Of a stretch of 64,000 nucleotides of DNA, positions 12,187 to 24,640 are shown piece by piece (position 1 is the first letter of the stretch; the number at the start of each line of letters is the position of its first letter). A program made the translations under genes and the position numbers. The notes under the pieces were generated by a model. The model was given only the letters and a program-made list of their open reading frames with translations. It ran no database searches and was not told the origin of the DNA. Source of the DNA: Leucocoprinus leucothites (taxonomy: Eukaryota > Basidiomycota > Agaricomycetes > Agaricales > Agaricaceae); the NCBI GenBank assembly GCA_013368445.1, contig JAACJO010000014.1, positions 248,001 to 312,000 of the forward strand. The letters are read 5' to 3'.

Positions 12187-13985
12187 TCTGATTCAACCGT
12201 ATTCAAAGGTGTTGGTTGTAATTGATATTGTGATGGTTTTCCCTAAGGTGATTGATTTCGTTCTCAGCCACGATGATCCTCGCACTACTAAAAGCTCGAC
12301 TCCTGGGTAGCTCCAGACAAAAATAACCTGACGTTTGATCTTGAACATTAGAGCAATGTACCTTCCTGAGAGCATTTGTATATAAGAACCTCTTAAATAT
12401 TTGACTGAGAACCCTAAACCTCTCATTGCAGTGCCTGCCTGGGTGCGACTGAGTCGCCGCCCATTATGCTACCTTCCTTTCTTTCTCCCTTATATAATAT
12501 TGGCTTGCTTTTTATTTATAACACGCTGTATGGTGCCTTTATGATCCTCTTCATTCTCTCGGCCTTGGTCCTACACCATCAATCCGAACAAAACAAGCGC
12601 CGTTCCTCGGGTTCCTTTGGAACAAGGGTCTACCTTACCCTCGGTTATGTTCTCTTCGCGCTGATTACAACAGTATGTCAATTATTCCTTGCTATGTAAA
12701 TTTTCACCTTAAAACTCCGGGAAGGGATGGATCCTCCATTGGATTATGTTTTTACACCCAAGCCTTGTAGCAAGGGACAACCAGACTGAGGCTGACTGGG
12801 CATTCACATTTCGGTTCCTCGAAGGCGTGATTGATGATGTCGCAATTTTTGTAGCAGATTTGATTCTAGTGAGTCACTTGAGTTGAATTCAATTGTGGAT
12901 ATATTGTGGCCAACTGGATCGTATGTGAAGATATATCGTCTTTATATTGTATGGAACCGGTCAAAAACCATGCTTTGTCTCGGTGGAACCCCGATCGTGG
13001 CCTATGTCGGTAAGCCCACCGTGTTTTTGAGTGGCCTCTTTTGATCTGGAAAAGCTCTCTTCGTTCCTTTTATTGTTCATTTTGTCAAGCATGGGCACTA
13101 CTCTGAGCTCGGAGTTACGATCTTATCCTTCCTCAATCTAGGGTATTTTCATTCCTTTCGAACTGGTGTATATTCTAAAACTGCTCCAGCATCAACATCA
13201 TGGCTACAGCTCTGATCTCTTACAAGATTTGGACCACGAGCCGTCTCGCGCGAGCTTTGGGGGACGAGAAAATCACTATCGTACGCAATAGTCTCACTCT
13301 TTCTGCAGTATATTAAGATATGGTATTGAAACAGAAAGTAATCGCAATTCTAGTCGAAAGTGCTGCTCTTCAAACGTGAGCTGCACCTCATTAATTAACA
13401 CTTAAGCAAACTTACCAGCGTTTTGGAAGGACGTGGATGATTACCTATGCAATTCTCCACGTACTTAGCTCACCTGTCGCCTTTTTGTTACTACCCAGTC
13501 TCCCGGTCATGGCGGGAATCGCGAGCATACTGGTGAATGTGCGTGTTGGCCTTGGATGGGCAAGTGGAGAGGAAGGACGCTCAGTTCGTACATTCGCCCA
13601 TTCATCTTTGGATGAATCAGAATTCTATCGTCGTGAAAGCTTCATGGAATAAGCTCATTTCTCTGAGGGTGATGGTGAGTATAAGAGGCGTCTACTACTC
13701 ATATCCCAGTAGGACTTGCAGTACCCTTGAACTTTTTGTGCCTTTATCTAAATATTTTGGCACCATCTTTAATCACGCTCGTTTTTTTACCAGTACTGCT
13801 GATTGTATGGATTAGTAATGGAAACAGATATCATAATATGACTTATATGACTTGGGCGGAACGAAAAACTTTGGGAAGAATGTATTACGGTTTCGAGCAG
13901 TGAGTAGGACCGATGACGGCGTTTATCATCGTATTGAAACTGAGATCGAACACGAAAGGTTGATATTACACTTAGGCTTGCACCG
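12187..13985 (+). repeat. Tandem-duplication unit 2 (contains 7TM gene C)
   Basis: Direct copy of 9529-11400, with a period of about 2.6 kb. Promoter, all introns and the 3' flank are conserved. Substitutions are scattered and several small length differences lie in the introns. The flank pair at 12066-12145 and 14011-14090 extends the match. Confidence 0.8.
12466..13652 (+). CDS. Orphan 7TM protein C (recent duplicate of B)
   Basis: Same seven-exon structure as gene B, and all splice sites and the frame are preserved. The first exon encodes MLPSFLSPLYNIGLLF, differing from B by few residues. Divergence is higher further on. The loop segment TEADWAFTFRFLEGVIDD replaces B's TADWTSTFLFLQGIVDD. 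The segment before the last helix (SSPVAFLLLPSLPVMAG versus RSDASYMVLYSLPPISG) also differs strongly. The last helix SILVNVRVGLGWASGEEGRS and the tail SLDESEFYRRESFME are retained. Differences concentrated in external loops and helix 7 while the cytosolic tail is kept would suit a receptor changing its ligand. That is inference. Confidence 0.8.
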
Positions 13986-15719
13986 GGGACGCCATGATAG
14001 ATCTGGACTCATCCTCAATAGCTATACCATCACTTGAAGCAAGCTCCCCCCTTAGATCTCGCTACAACTCGCAAGCTGAGGATATATTGCCCCCGGAAGG
14101 CTCATGGGCGCCATATGTGAGGGGATACAAGCGAGTGTTATAATTTCGGTGAAGCATGGGTTGATTGAGTTCAGTATTTGCCAATTTAGAATCTATGAAT
14201 CCAACCAATTCCGTCTTCGGTATCTTGCGCAGAAGTAAAAATCTGCTTGCAATTTTTGGGACCTGATATTCGACGGAAACAGCGGTAAGTGACTCTATTG
14301 CTGATCACCAACCAGCTGGGGAGGAGTTCGGACCTCGTCAAATATGATATGACTACAACTACCACCATCATCTTCATACTTCAATTGATCACCTTTTTGT
14401 CAGTTCGTAAAGTACCTCGAAGGGCTCGATCTCCAAGGCTGTCAGTCTCCAGCGTTTCAACGGGAGAAAATTTCCCTGTAAACCCTGTATAAGCAGGCCA
14501 TTTGTTCGACTATTTCAGGACCGAATCACGGCTCAATTCGGATTATCAGGACTCTGGTCACGGTATGGCGCCAGCACCAGTAACTCTAGAGGTTCAAAGG
14601 CTGTAATCACTCGTCTCAGTTTGTAGACGAAACTATGTAACCTTTGTGATATTGGCGATGTTCTATGGTGATTTTAATGCTCACTTGCAGGTTGATACAA
14701 AACAGCGTTTTTACATTGGCAGTGAATTCAGTTTAAGGTGAGTCGAATATCAGACTATGTTATCTATCAGTTCAAATAAGCACGAAATACTGTGAATTAG
14801 GGAGGGGCCGTGTATGTCATCGCCGGGAAGCCACTCTTCCGATTGAACCTGATCTTGACATCTCGAAATTTTCCTCTTCTTTAAACAAGGCATAGCAATC
14901 ATCATGGAGAGTGTAGTTATTTTGAATCTGCGTGGGTAAGAATCTTCCTATATTCTGCACCAAGATTTGCTGATGAGAATTATTAGAAGCTCCTCTTACT
15001 TGACATCGCTTCAATATCTCGGGTCGAAATTTTGTCCGAGTCTCTTGGAGATGGCGTGAGATCTATTGTAGGAATTGAGCATCATCAAGCTGGTCAATCT
15101 CCGAGTCGGCCCCCGGGAGCTTGGGTCAGTTCATTCCCAGCCCCTACGATCCCGAACCCACTAATAGTTGGGAATGTTATGCCCGGGAAGGTCAGCAAGC
15201 CTAAAGGACTCAACACCTTGACCCCATGGCAGAGTAATTCATTATTATTTATTCCTTCACTAGCACTAGTCTTTCGAGCGTGAGTATCTATTCTATCCCA
15301 TTGTCGTTCTATCGTAAGAAGTTAGATATAGCTACAAGTAAACGTGATGTAGACATGCCGTCTGGACGGTCTACTCTTTATACGATTGTTAGAACTTGAT
15401 CTAATCAAGAAATGCCATATTACAGCACCCGCAAAACAGTCATAGTGAAGAAGGATGCCGCACTCATCCTTCAGCCGTGTTCAACCGTTTGGCTACGTTA
15501 TATGACGTTAAGCAAGTATGATGTAGGGGGTGAGTGTATGTGTCACGGTCGCCACCGTAAAGTCCGCTGGAGTAATCCTCCCAAGCGTATCCTCGGCCCA
15601 TGTGCTCCGGGAAGATATATAAAACCGGTGAGGCATACCAGCCGATACCTATCCCATTGATCATCATGATGGATTTCTCCCTAGAACCACGCAAGAAGAA
15701 AAAAGGACTAGGAGCTCAA
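13986..15719. other. Intergenic region between convergent 7TM genes C and D
   Basis: Genes on either side point toward each other. Apart from the repeat flank at about 14011-14090 I can support nothing here. Small open stretches do not splice into a recognisable product. Confidence 0.5.
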
Positions 15720-17174
15720 CTACACGGAAAATGACTTTCCGCGGGTAGTTATTGATGAATTCACACTCCTCGTATCTCCAAGTTCCAAATTATCCCCCGG
15801 CTGCGCACAAGAAACTTCACACTGAGAGTTACTGGAGGGTTCAGTATACACCACCGTTGAGATGCATATACCTCTCTGTTCTCCCGACAGCGGATGATGC
15901 CTTCTCGGATTTGCAGCAATATGCGCTCCAACACGTTCATCCTGGCTGAGTGCCCAGCCAAGACCCACGCGTACGTTAATGAGCATGACGGAGATACCAG
16001 AGATTGTCGGCATGCAGTGGATAAGGGAAAGGCCGATTCTACTTTGGAAACCAAGGCCTGCTATAAGGAAGAGGAGGTTCCATATGCTTTTCGAAATCGG
16101 ATGTCGGGAATCAGTCAAGGATGGAAGGAAAACATTATGGTACGCTTACGTGTATATCGCTGCACTCTCAACCATGATGACAAGTGCTCGCTGAGTGATA
16201 CGTTAGTGTCACATTTTGACGAGGGGCTCAAAATCCACGACGTACCCTTACACCATGCTCAAGGACTTTCGCTCCAAGATACATTCGCGATTTCATAATG
16301 ATCCATGCAATCATCACTAAAAAAGGCGAAAATTCAAACGAAAACATGAGCTAATTGACTGAGAGCCATGCAGGTTACTTACCAGTGACATAGACCGTAA
16401 TGCCGACGGTACACGATGTAGCAGCTATATCCCAAGGCAATAGCTCAAGTTTTCCATGTATGATAGGTATTAGTCTTGTAGAGCTTTCACTCGCTGGGCC
16501 TGCAAGGGCAATTGCGCATGCTAAGCGAAAAATTTCCATCAGTGAAAGAATCAGCGTTGCGAACGTCCTTACGTACCAAGAAAACCGAGTAAACCCACGA
16601 TGGGAAATACAATCATTGTTTTATTTCCATTACTTAGCACCCATAGACGATAGATCTGATGACAAATTATAGTCTTTGGTCAGGAAACGACGATGAGTGA
16701 TGGATGGGGGGCGCACGGTTATTATATCACCTAGCATTACAGTAATTTTCAGGCAGACTTGGGTCAATCGATATGCGGTAGGTTTGAGCCTAGGTAACTC
16801 CGCTACTATGCCTGGTCCATGGCCGGGTATCGGTAGAAACTCAGCCCACCAGAATGCCCATTTCTGTATTTTATGATGAGCGCATTCCATGAACGATAGT
16901 ATAAATACAGACGTACCGCAGTAATGGTCATGAACATCAGCACACCTGTCACCAAATAGAACATTAGGCTCCTCAACTTCACCCTCTCTGTTTCCCTCTC
17001 GCGTAAGAACGCATTCCTTCGCTGAACCAGGAGAGCCGTTGATAGGAGGAACAACACTAGGAATATGCCGTAGCTGAGCGTCTCAAGCAGGGCGCTGATA
17101 ATGTCATAAGGGTCGACCAGATAGAATACTGCGCCACTTTGATCCTCGCTGGCAAGTCGTGACTGGAACCTCAT
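15720..17174 (-). CDS. Orphan 7TM protein D
   Basis: Seven exons, all frames consistent. The first helix follows DPYDIISALLETLSYGIFLV. Next come QRRNAFLRERETERVKLRS (cytosolic loop), KWAFWWAEFLPIPG after helix 2, IYRLWVLSNGNKTMIVFP, VMVESAAIYT split by an intron (VIMVESAAIYT), and ISVMLINVRVGLGWALSQ as the last helix. The tail is long and holds GEQRGICISTVVYTEP and LELGDTRSV, both shared with proteins E and F. The start at 17174 is a true ATG just before the hydrophilic N-terminus. This subgroup (D, E, F) has a distinct, conserved cytosolic tail compared with A-C, suggesting a common intracellular partner. Confidence 0.8.
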
Positions 17175-17352
17175 GATGAGGTGTAGAGGGAAAAGGAATC
17201 AGGTTGAGGGGCGGAGGATGTGGGGGCAATAAACAGCAATGCTCCTGAACAGCAGTGCCCTTGAACAGCGGTGCTCCCAAGGCTAAGTGGAAATGTCTGC
17301 AGGATGGCTCCGGATACACGCTAACCGAACAAGTCTTGCAAAAAGAGTGAAC

Positions 17353-17381
17353 GCATATGTATACGATCGACAAAGCGCCCA
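17353..17381 (-). promoter_or_regulatory. Conserved upstream element of 7TM gene D
   Basis: GCATATGTATAC followed by GATCGACAAAGCGCCCA (as written on the plus strand) lies about 180-205 bases upstream of the D start. A closely similar block stands at the same distance before F, and a weaker one before E. On the minus strand it includes a TATACATATG core that could act as a TATA-type promoter. Confidence 0.5.
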
Positions 17382-18869
17382 TTCCCCAAAAGACAAGTCA
17401 CGTTGTGCGGAAGTCGTCATCTGGTGAAGCCTAAATCTGCGGTTATCACCAAGTTCACCACAAAAGTCAATGAATGAATCACAAACTGTCACAGGGTGGA
17501 TAGTTCGGGCAACTGTCCGGAACGTGCTAGCATACTGACCGTGACTATGATGGCTATCGGCTGTGCACACTGGGATCATTCCCAAGTCGCGAATGATTGA
17601 TTGCCACGGGGCTGTGATCAGATCGCTACTGCTACGCGAAGTCATCGTAGTAGTGATGCGCAAGCCATCGCCGCCTGAATAGCTCATAGATCACTAACCC
17701 CCCAGCGCAATGCACGCCCACTAAAGAATACAAGAAGCCCTAATTAGTTATAAGTACCATCCACAGAAAAAAACCAGGTGCGCTTCCGAGAAGATCGATG
17801 GTTTTGAAACTAGCCGAAGACACTCCGGTTAGGTGTCGTGATATGATCAACATGTTGAAGGTCGTTGTCGCCCGCCCTAGAAGCCAAGTCACTGTCATGC
17901 TTCTTATTCCCAGATCATCAAGCGAAAGCTGCTGAAACACTGTGAGATGATGTTTGGTATCCGTACACGGCTGCCGACAAGTGATGTCAGGTAATGTCCA
18001 TTCACCTTTCAAAGAACCATTGTTATAAATATAGCATGCGATCTGCTCTTTAATGACTTGCATTAATCCCCCACATAGTCTTGTACTACAAATACACCTG
18101 AGCTAGTAGTGCACAAGTCAATATTGTCCAAATCATCATTCGGGAGAGGATCGCACCGGGTCTAATCCTTCGTTATAGCGGATCATGTATTAGGACCTGG
18201 ACACGAGGTGTTACAGCCCTCTTAGATGTTTCTCCTCAAAGCCTAACTCGATGAGTACTTATATCGCTGACGTTACTGTTAATATGAATGATGATCACTG
18301 CAAGGCGGCCATACCCCTTGACATTGATAAAGCCTTCTTGGGTTGGTACATGGGGTCTAAGGTTTGAGCAAGTAACTGGTGATGTACCCGATCATCGTTC
18401 TAGCGAGTTGAGCAGAAAAGTGGCGTTCAGATGACGAAGCTCACTGACTGTGGAGTCCATTCTTGGAAGCCCAGGTGTGCCAAGTTAAGGTTGAAACTCC
18501 GCTGAGCTGCTTCAAGCTAAGTAATTTGTAGACGAAATGCGCGCTCTGCAGTTATCAATGGGTGTTAATCCCCGCTCGGCGAGCGCCAGAGAACCCGGGC
18601 CATTTGAATCTTCCATGAGACTCAAACTCAAGGGATGTCCGCCACCCACGCAGGGGGACCGGATACTGCGCATTATTCATCGCCTGCCTCCTGTATCACT
18701 AGTTCAATATGATGATATGTAGATACATAATTGTCTGGAATACAATCATTTCATTTGCTACAATTCTCCAAAACTTATGTGTTGCAATAATAAATACACA
18801 AAACCAAAGTCCTACGGTCATCAAGACCTTTTTCACGTCCATAAAATCCATCAACGGAAAAAACAACAC
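17382..18869. other. Region between 7TM genes D and E; possible small-gene remnant
   Basis: A minus-strand frame at 17740-18063 begins with ATG and is open for 107 codons, ending in a hydrophobic stretch (SAPGFFLWMVLI). Its DNA resembles 21110-21400 upstream of gene E: GTGTCTTCGGCTAG versus GTGTCTTCGGTCGA, ATCGATCTTCTCG versus ATTGATCTTTTTG, and a shared TATA-like stretch. The second copy has stop codons in that frame. So a sequence block may have been duplicated together with D and E. I cannot decide whether it ever coded for a protein. Confidence 0.3.
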
Positions 18870-20450
18870 TCAAACCGCACAAGGCTTAAAAGAAGCCGTC
18901 ATACTCGAAGCCACACTCCTCACATCTCCAAGCTCAATATCCCCCCCTCCTCTCGATTCGTCCGCAATCTCACACCGGGAAGACGATCCCGATGGTTCGG
19001 TACATACCACCGTCGAGATATGAATTCCCCGCTGTTCTGGTACGATCGATGAACCAAGGAAATTCCTTCTCCCGCCGCCTTCCATAAAGATAATGGGCGC
19101 CGTGCTGATAACACGTTCATTGTCACGCAATGCACAGCCAAGACCCACTCGTACGTTGATGAGCATGACGGATATACCGTATACTGCTGCCATGCATTCG
19201 AGGAAGCAGAGGGCGATTTCATTTCGGAAACCTGCCCCGGCGATTAGGAACATAACGTTCCACATGCTGTTTTTGTAAGGAGACGGGAACGGTTTGTGTG
19301 GGATTGAATAGAGAGGGGAGAAGATGGACGTACGTGTATATGGCAGCACTTTCAGCAATGACGACGAGAGCTTGCTAAGGAATAAATCATAAGTTGAGGT
19401 TTTCTGGAAATGGTCTAATGAAGCAAAACGTACATTGAGACTATTTCCAAGAACATTAGCGGCAACGCGCATTCTTGCTCTCAAAATAATCCATGCGATC
19501 ATCACTACAAGACACAATGTGTCAGTTCAAAGCTATCAGATCGACATTATCCCTGAAAGCCCATAAAAGTGGCAACTGACACGTAATATACACGGTGATG
19601 CTAACACCACAACCCATTAGCAATCATCGGCGGGAGCATAGTAGCATCACACTTACCCAACGGTACACACCACAGCAGCCACATCCCAGTCCGTCATCTG
19701 AAGTGTCCTATTCTTAATAGGTACCGGCGTCGTCGTTGTATCATTCGCAGGTCCCGAAAGGCCAATTGCGCATGCTAAGTCCGAAACATCAATCAAAAAA
19801 ATTGTAAGGAGCATGGGGAAGCAAGACCGTACATACCGAGGTAACCAAAGAAAATTGCGATAGGAAATACGATCATGATTTTATTCTTGTTACTCAGGAT
19901 CCACAGTCGATAAATCTGGTGATGATGATTTGTTATTTATGGCCTTTGGGTAGAAAGCGAAACACGGAATCTTGGGGACATACAGTTATCAGATCGCCAA
20001 GTAGAATAGTAATCTGCATGAGGACTTCCTTGAACCGATATGACGTTCGATTGAGCCTTGGTATCTGAGCTGCTACTCCTGGTTCACGAGCATGTATAGG
20101 TAAAACTTCAGGCCACCAGAACATCCACTTCTACATCATTGCAACAATCCACGTCAACACGACGAAAGGGCCTGTAGAGGGAGCAGACGCACCGCGGAAA
20201 TGGTCAAGAACATCAACATACCTGTCACCAAATAGAACGTCAAACTCCTCAACTTCACCCTCTCAACCACCTTCTTGCGTAGAAAGGCTCTTCTTCGCTG
20301 TAACAGAAGCACCGTTGACAAAATGAACAACACCAGGAAAATGCCATATGCTAGAGTCTCGAGTAAGATGCTGAGAAGGTCGTAAGGGTCAATGTGAAAG
20401 AATACATTGACTTCCTCTGCCGCAGTAGGAAGTCGTCGTAGGAGCCGCAT
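18870..20450 (-). CDS. Orphan 7TM protein E
   Basis: Eight exons, because the exon around TVGITVYIT is split by one intron more than in D and F. The product is intact. Landmarks are DPYDLLSILLETLAYGIFLV, QRRRAFLRKKVVERVKLRS, KWMFWWPEVLPIHAREPG, IYRLWILSNKNKIMIVFP, LMIAWIILRARMRVAAN, VIAESAAIYT and ISVMLINVRVGLGCAL (Cys where relatives have Trp). The tail has EQRGIHISTVVCTEPS and DIELGDVRSVASS, matching D and F. ATG at 20450 is chosen; the open frame to 20612 has no ATG. Confidence 0.8.
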
Positions 20451-20630
20451 ATGGGCTATAGGGTCTATGGAAGGAAGAGCAGAAGGGTGGTCTGCGGAGT
20501 AGGTGAGGCGCGGGGCCTGAGCGGCGGTGTATTGTGAATGAAATGAAGTATAAGACCAAGTGACCAAGCCAATAAGACAACCGAGTTCGGGTAGAGCGTT
20601 GACTAAATACACCCTGAAGTTTAAGTTAGA

Positions 20631-20661
20631 GCATATGTATATACGTGAGACGGAGCACCCA
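20631..20661 (-). promoter_or_regulatory. Conserved upstream element of 7TM gene E
   Basis: GCATATGTATATACG followed by GAGACGGAGCACCCA lies about 180-210 bases before the E start. It resembles the blocks upstream of D (17353-17381) and F (26789-26815), with the ATATGTATA core identical. Confidence 0.45.
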
Positions 20662-21927
20662 CTCTAGCTCTCGAAGGTCAGGATGTGCACTCGTTCCGCT
20701 GACGGACAATATCAATATAAGCAGATATTGTCTAACATTGAGCTAGGCACCACCCTGTCGACGTCGGTGGTAGAGTCAGAACAGTTGTCAGTATGCCAAA
20801 ATATCGGACCCACTCAGGACCGCGAGTACGTACCCTGGTTATCAATCGCGGACTGTTCCGCACTAAATTAGGATCGGGACAGCGCCCGTTTCTGCTGATA
20901 CTGATTGGCTGCTTGGGTAGACTGGGGAACTGACGTCGATGCCCCAATTATTGAAGCTTTGGGAGTAGCAGGTAGATTACTACCAGTGAGGAGTGTAAAT
21001 CGCATCTGCAAATCGTTACCTGAGTTGCTGGAAGATCGCCGGTCAGGAAGCATCGAGTTGATTGGCGCCGTCATGACCATGAGCTTCTAAAAACCCTCGT
21101 TAGTTCCAAGTAACACCCACATAAAAAGCCAGGAAGCCTACGGCTTGATCACTCAAAAAGATCAATCACGGCGAGGGATCGACCGAAGACACTTCATTGA
21201 AAGATGGTGTACGAACGACAGGAAGTGGTTCGGTGTTCATAATGATTGATGCTCGAGATCTATGGAAGAATCAGTGAAACATAGTCAGACAAGAATCAGG
21301 ATAGGTCAAATGATTCCTCACCGTCCACGAGCAATTATCATATTTATAGCGATTATCTGCTCCGAGTGACGAGTGGTTGCTCTAAACCCCGTTAATGTGA
21401 CCAGGTAGATTCCATGGCATCGGAAACGAAGGTAAGGTACGAGGGATATTTTTGAGCTAGCGTATTTTTCGGGGTGTTAGGAAATCAGGAAAAGAGATTC
21501 GAAGAAAACATTACCTTTAATCCTTCAGTATGCTGGGTAACGTTGGAGGGTGGCACATCGAACCTTTCTGGTCTTCATACGGCCGCTGGACACAAGGCAG
21601 TGCAAAAAAGGCACTAGTCATTTAAAGTAGTGCTCCCAAACATCTGGCTAGGTCGAGTGACCTGTGTATTAACGAGGCTATTATCGTATGATGATCAAGA
21701 GACTAGCTGACATGGACGAAGAGGTTGATATTGCGATACTAGAGCGAATAGAGGCATAGTGGGGTAATCAATGAGTATTCTATCCAAGTTCGTGGTTGGT
21801 CTGTGGAGAGACAGTTGCGTGCCAAGATGGCCAAGATGAAAGTGGGGTATGCCGAGCCAATTAAAGCTCCGCTCGACAGCCCAGGATTCCGCTTGTGGGC
21901 GATTGGCGCTCTATAATTACCTTAACG
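20662..21927. other. Divergent intergenic region, 7TM gene E / stress-protein gene
   Basis: No gene is supported. Bases about 21110-21400 resemble 17745-18040 upstream of gene D but are broken by stops. A TATTTATA (TATAAATA on the minus strand) at 21341-21348 is the most promoter-like site, with no convincing gene behind it. The promoter of the stress-protein gene must lie near the right end. Confidence 0.35.
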
Positions 21928-22995
21928 ATGGCCAGCACGGGAGGCCACGCTAGCTCGGCGCCGGCCAGTCCGGCTCACACACACTTGGCCCTCCCTCCCC
22001 CTCCTTTGAGAGGTGTACTGAAGAGATCCCGGCCGTCGTCGCCGACGGGCCAGTCCGCCCAACTCTCTCCCCTTTCCTCTCCTTTCATCACCCATATTCC
22101 CCTTTCTCAACCAGACGAAGACCCTCCATATTACGCTTTGACACCCACAAGTTCAATCATGCCCTCATCCCACCACCGCGGCTCGGCTTCTGTGCCTTCA
22201 ATGGATGGGTCAAGTGCTGGATCACACTCGCCTCCTCGTCCAAGTGTACCTCATCACTCGATATCTTCACCCATACCTGCCCATCTCCAACCGACTTATA
22301 CACCGAAAGTATCGTTTGATACTTTTGAGAACCCGAATGCTACCATGTTCAGTTTCACTCTGCAGGTCAAGAGTGAAGGTTACAAACGAACTCGGAGTAC
22401 TAGAATCTTCCTTTGTGCTGCTAGTCCTGATGAAAGTGGAAGTGAGGCCCTTGACTGGTGCTTGGAATCGCTCGTTCAAGACGGTGACGAGCTGATCGTT
22501 TTCCGCGGAGTTGAACAAGAAGTCTTGGGTGTGTTGCACGGCTTGAATTATCCTCATACTCGATACTAAATGGATATTCAGAAAAGGATCATGACATCCT
22601 ACGTGACGAAGCTCGTGAGCTCATGCGTACAGTTCAGGAAAAAAGCTACGAGTTTGATCCAGACCGCAAGGTAAGTAACCGTTTCTCGACCACGCTATCC
22701 ATCTATAATTATCTAATTCCTTTTGTAGCTCTCGCTAGTGTTGGAGTACATTCCAGGAAAGATAACAGATTCCCTTGACCGTCTCATCGCACTCTACCGT
22801 CCAGACTCGGTTGTCGTTGGTACCCGTGGTCGCCGTTCCTGGCAAGGCATGGGCATGATTGGTATGGGAAGTGTTAGCAAGTATTGCTTGTCGCATTCAC
22901 CTGTTCCTGTCATTGTCGTGCGACCTGAGAGGAAGGTGAAGAAAACTGTTGAGAAGAGAAAAGCTGATCCTAAGAGAGGAAGGCATTTCGAGTGA
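21928..22995 (+). CDS. Universal stress protein (UspA-domain) family protein
   Basis: Three exons (21928-22528, 22582-22670, 22729-22995) give 318 residues. The first 120 or so are Pro/Ser-rich and disordered (PPPPLRGVLKRSRPSSP). The UspA fold begins near KVSFDTFENPNATMFSFTL and ends at PVPVIVVRP. The nucleotide-binding signature is clear: VVVGTRGRR, then GMGSVSKYCLSHSPVPVIVV, the family's G-2x-G-9x-G(S/T) pattern. Fungal proteins with this layout (long N-terminal extension, single USP domain) are cytosolic and stress-linked; the exact role is unknown. The basic C-terminus KKTVEKRKADPKRGRHFE is additional. The start at 21928 is the first ATG in frame. Confidence 0.85.
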
Positions 22996-24382
22996 TATGT
23001 ATTGGGATTCGTGTCCGGCGCTTTCATTGTAGACTGTACATTATGTGGTGATTCAGTTTTCTAGAGTGTGAGCTCCCTTCGCGGCTATATATTCCATGGT
23101 CGTTGATACTCATGTCATTTTCCCAGGTATTTATGTAGTTGTAACATCACACGGGCCTTCTGAATAGATATTCATCATTTCCACTCCAAACTACGGCCTT
23201 GTTTACTCTGTGTAGTTTCTTGCTACGTTCATGGGTTCTGATCTGGAACTTCCTGAAACTTCGGGAGGTGCTTCTGCTACGTTTGCCTGCTTCGATGCAC
23301 CACCTTGCATGTGAAGCCAGAATACTACTTTTTTCAACTTTCGCCTTCAAAAATATCGATCCGCTATACGTCCATTAATCAAGATTTCCAAAGTACAACC
23401 AAGACCAGGAACCTTATGCCCCACTTACAGTCATTCTCCAAATCTCCCAAAAGTGGGGCAGAAGCCTTCGAAGCTGCGGCCACTGATGCTGGAGCACCTC
23501 TCGCCCCAAGTTCGGTTCCCGAAAAAAGCAAGAAATGGACATTTTGCCGAAAGACAACCACCATCATATTGGATGCATGCCGATGAAAATTGTACCGGAT
23601 GAACATATCGCGAGTTGATGATTTGTGGGGCACGTCCCCGAGTCGTTTCCACACTCTTTTATTGACCGAGCTTGACCGTGTTCGATGGACTCGCTTTTTG
23701 ATTTTTGATCACACGGTGAATATGATGGCGTGGTGCTTAATGTATTGATATTTCGCATGTCATTTTTTGTGGCGGATCAAGATACTGTCCCTTTGTCTTG
23801 TTCTTGTGCGCAGCCGACAGTGTTGCATCGCTCCATTTTGTGAAGAAAATTTTGACGTGTCATCATTTCCACTACGAGATCCCTTGCCCTTAAGGGCGAT
23901 TGGTACTTTCGCCGTGAGATAGGCTTTTTAACGAGGAAAACAAGTCATCGTTAATGGTCTCTCAGAGCTTCTGTTGGGTGGGTGGGTTTTAACCTCTAAA
24001 CAAAGCGTCCGCTCCATCTCCAGGTCCTACGAAAACTTCTTTCAGAAGCCAGTCATTCTCAGAACATCAAAGTGGGTCATTGCTCAATTCATTGACAACA
24101 TCTCAAGCCTTTATTTTTAATCTCTCAATAAAATTAGAGTAGAGTTTGACATGGGAAGTGGGCTAGTGTGGAGGTGTGATTACTTCTGGAATGATAAACT
24201 GATTGATTATGTTGTTTCCATGATAATGTTTCTCTCTCGAAGATGATGCTGAGGCACTGTTCTGTTTCCCCTTCAGCTGTAGGCCTTTTGATTTTATTCG
24301 AGGTAGAGAGTTTCAACCCATGCAATTCGCACCGTCTGCAAAGTGTAGCTGTAACTAGAGACTCCTTATATCCAAGCGGTCA
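22996..24382. other. Intergenic region after the stress-protein gene
   Basis: This holds the 3' flank of the stress-protein gene and AT-rich sequence. No supported coding region or RNA gene was seen. Confidence 0.45.
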
Positions 24383-24640
24383 GGGCCTTAGCCACATCAT
24401 GCTCTCGGGTTTCTCATCCCGCTCCCGAAATTGGATGAACAAATCATCTGCATAGATTTGGATCACCCACTTTATATCGAGCTGTTTCGCTGAACCCTTT
24501 CCATATTCCCCGCCTAAAACCCAAGTTAGTTTACTTGGGTTAGATTTTCTGGACATACTTGCCGGACGTGAGAAGAATCTCCTGCCTACGAGTTCATCAA
24601 AGACTCGTTTCTCCCCTTGTCCAGTACTCTACTCCAGATA
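24383..24640 (-). other. Orphan exon pair, possibly a gene fragment
   Basis: On the minus strand an open segment GEKRVFDELVGRRFFSRPA joins through a good 45-base intron (GTATGT donor, CTAAC branch, TTTTAG acceptor, about 24508-24552) to GEYGKGSAKQLDIKWV and further to a stop at 24383. The frame is kept across the splice. I could not find a start codon or further exons upstream. The intron contains the hairpin ACCCAAGT/ACTTGGGT. The family is unknown. It may be the 3' end of a decayed gene. Confidence 0.3.

Noticed and set aside
8190..13652. Mating-type B locus hypothesis for the 7TM genes
   Set aside because: The 7TM sequences lack STE3 features and no CaaX pheromone precursors were found beside them.
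24430..24470. IYADDL string on the minus strand resembling the reverse-transcriptase YxDD motif
   Set aside because: No other polymerase motifs before or after it; it lies in a short spliced segment, so chance is the better explanation.
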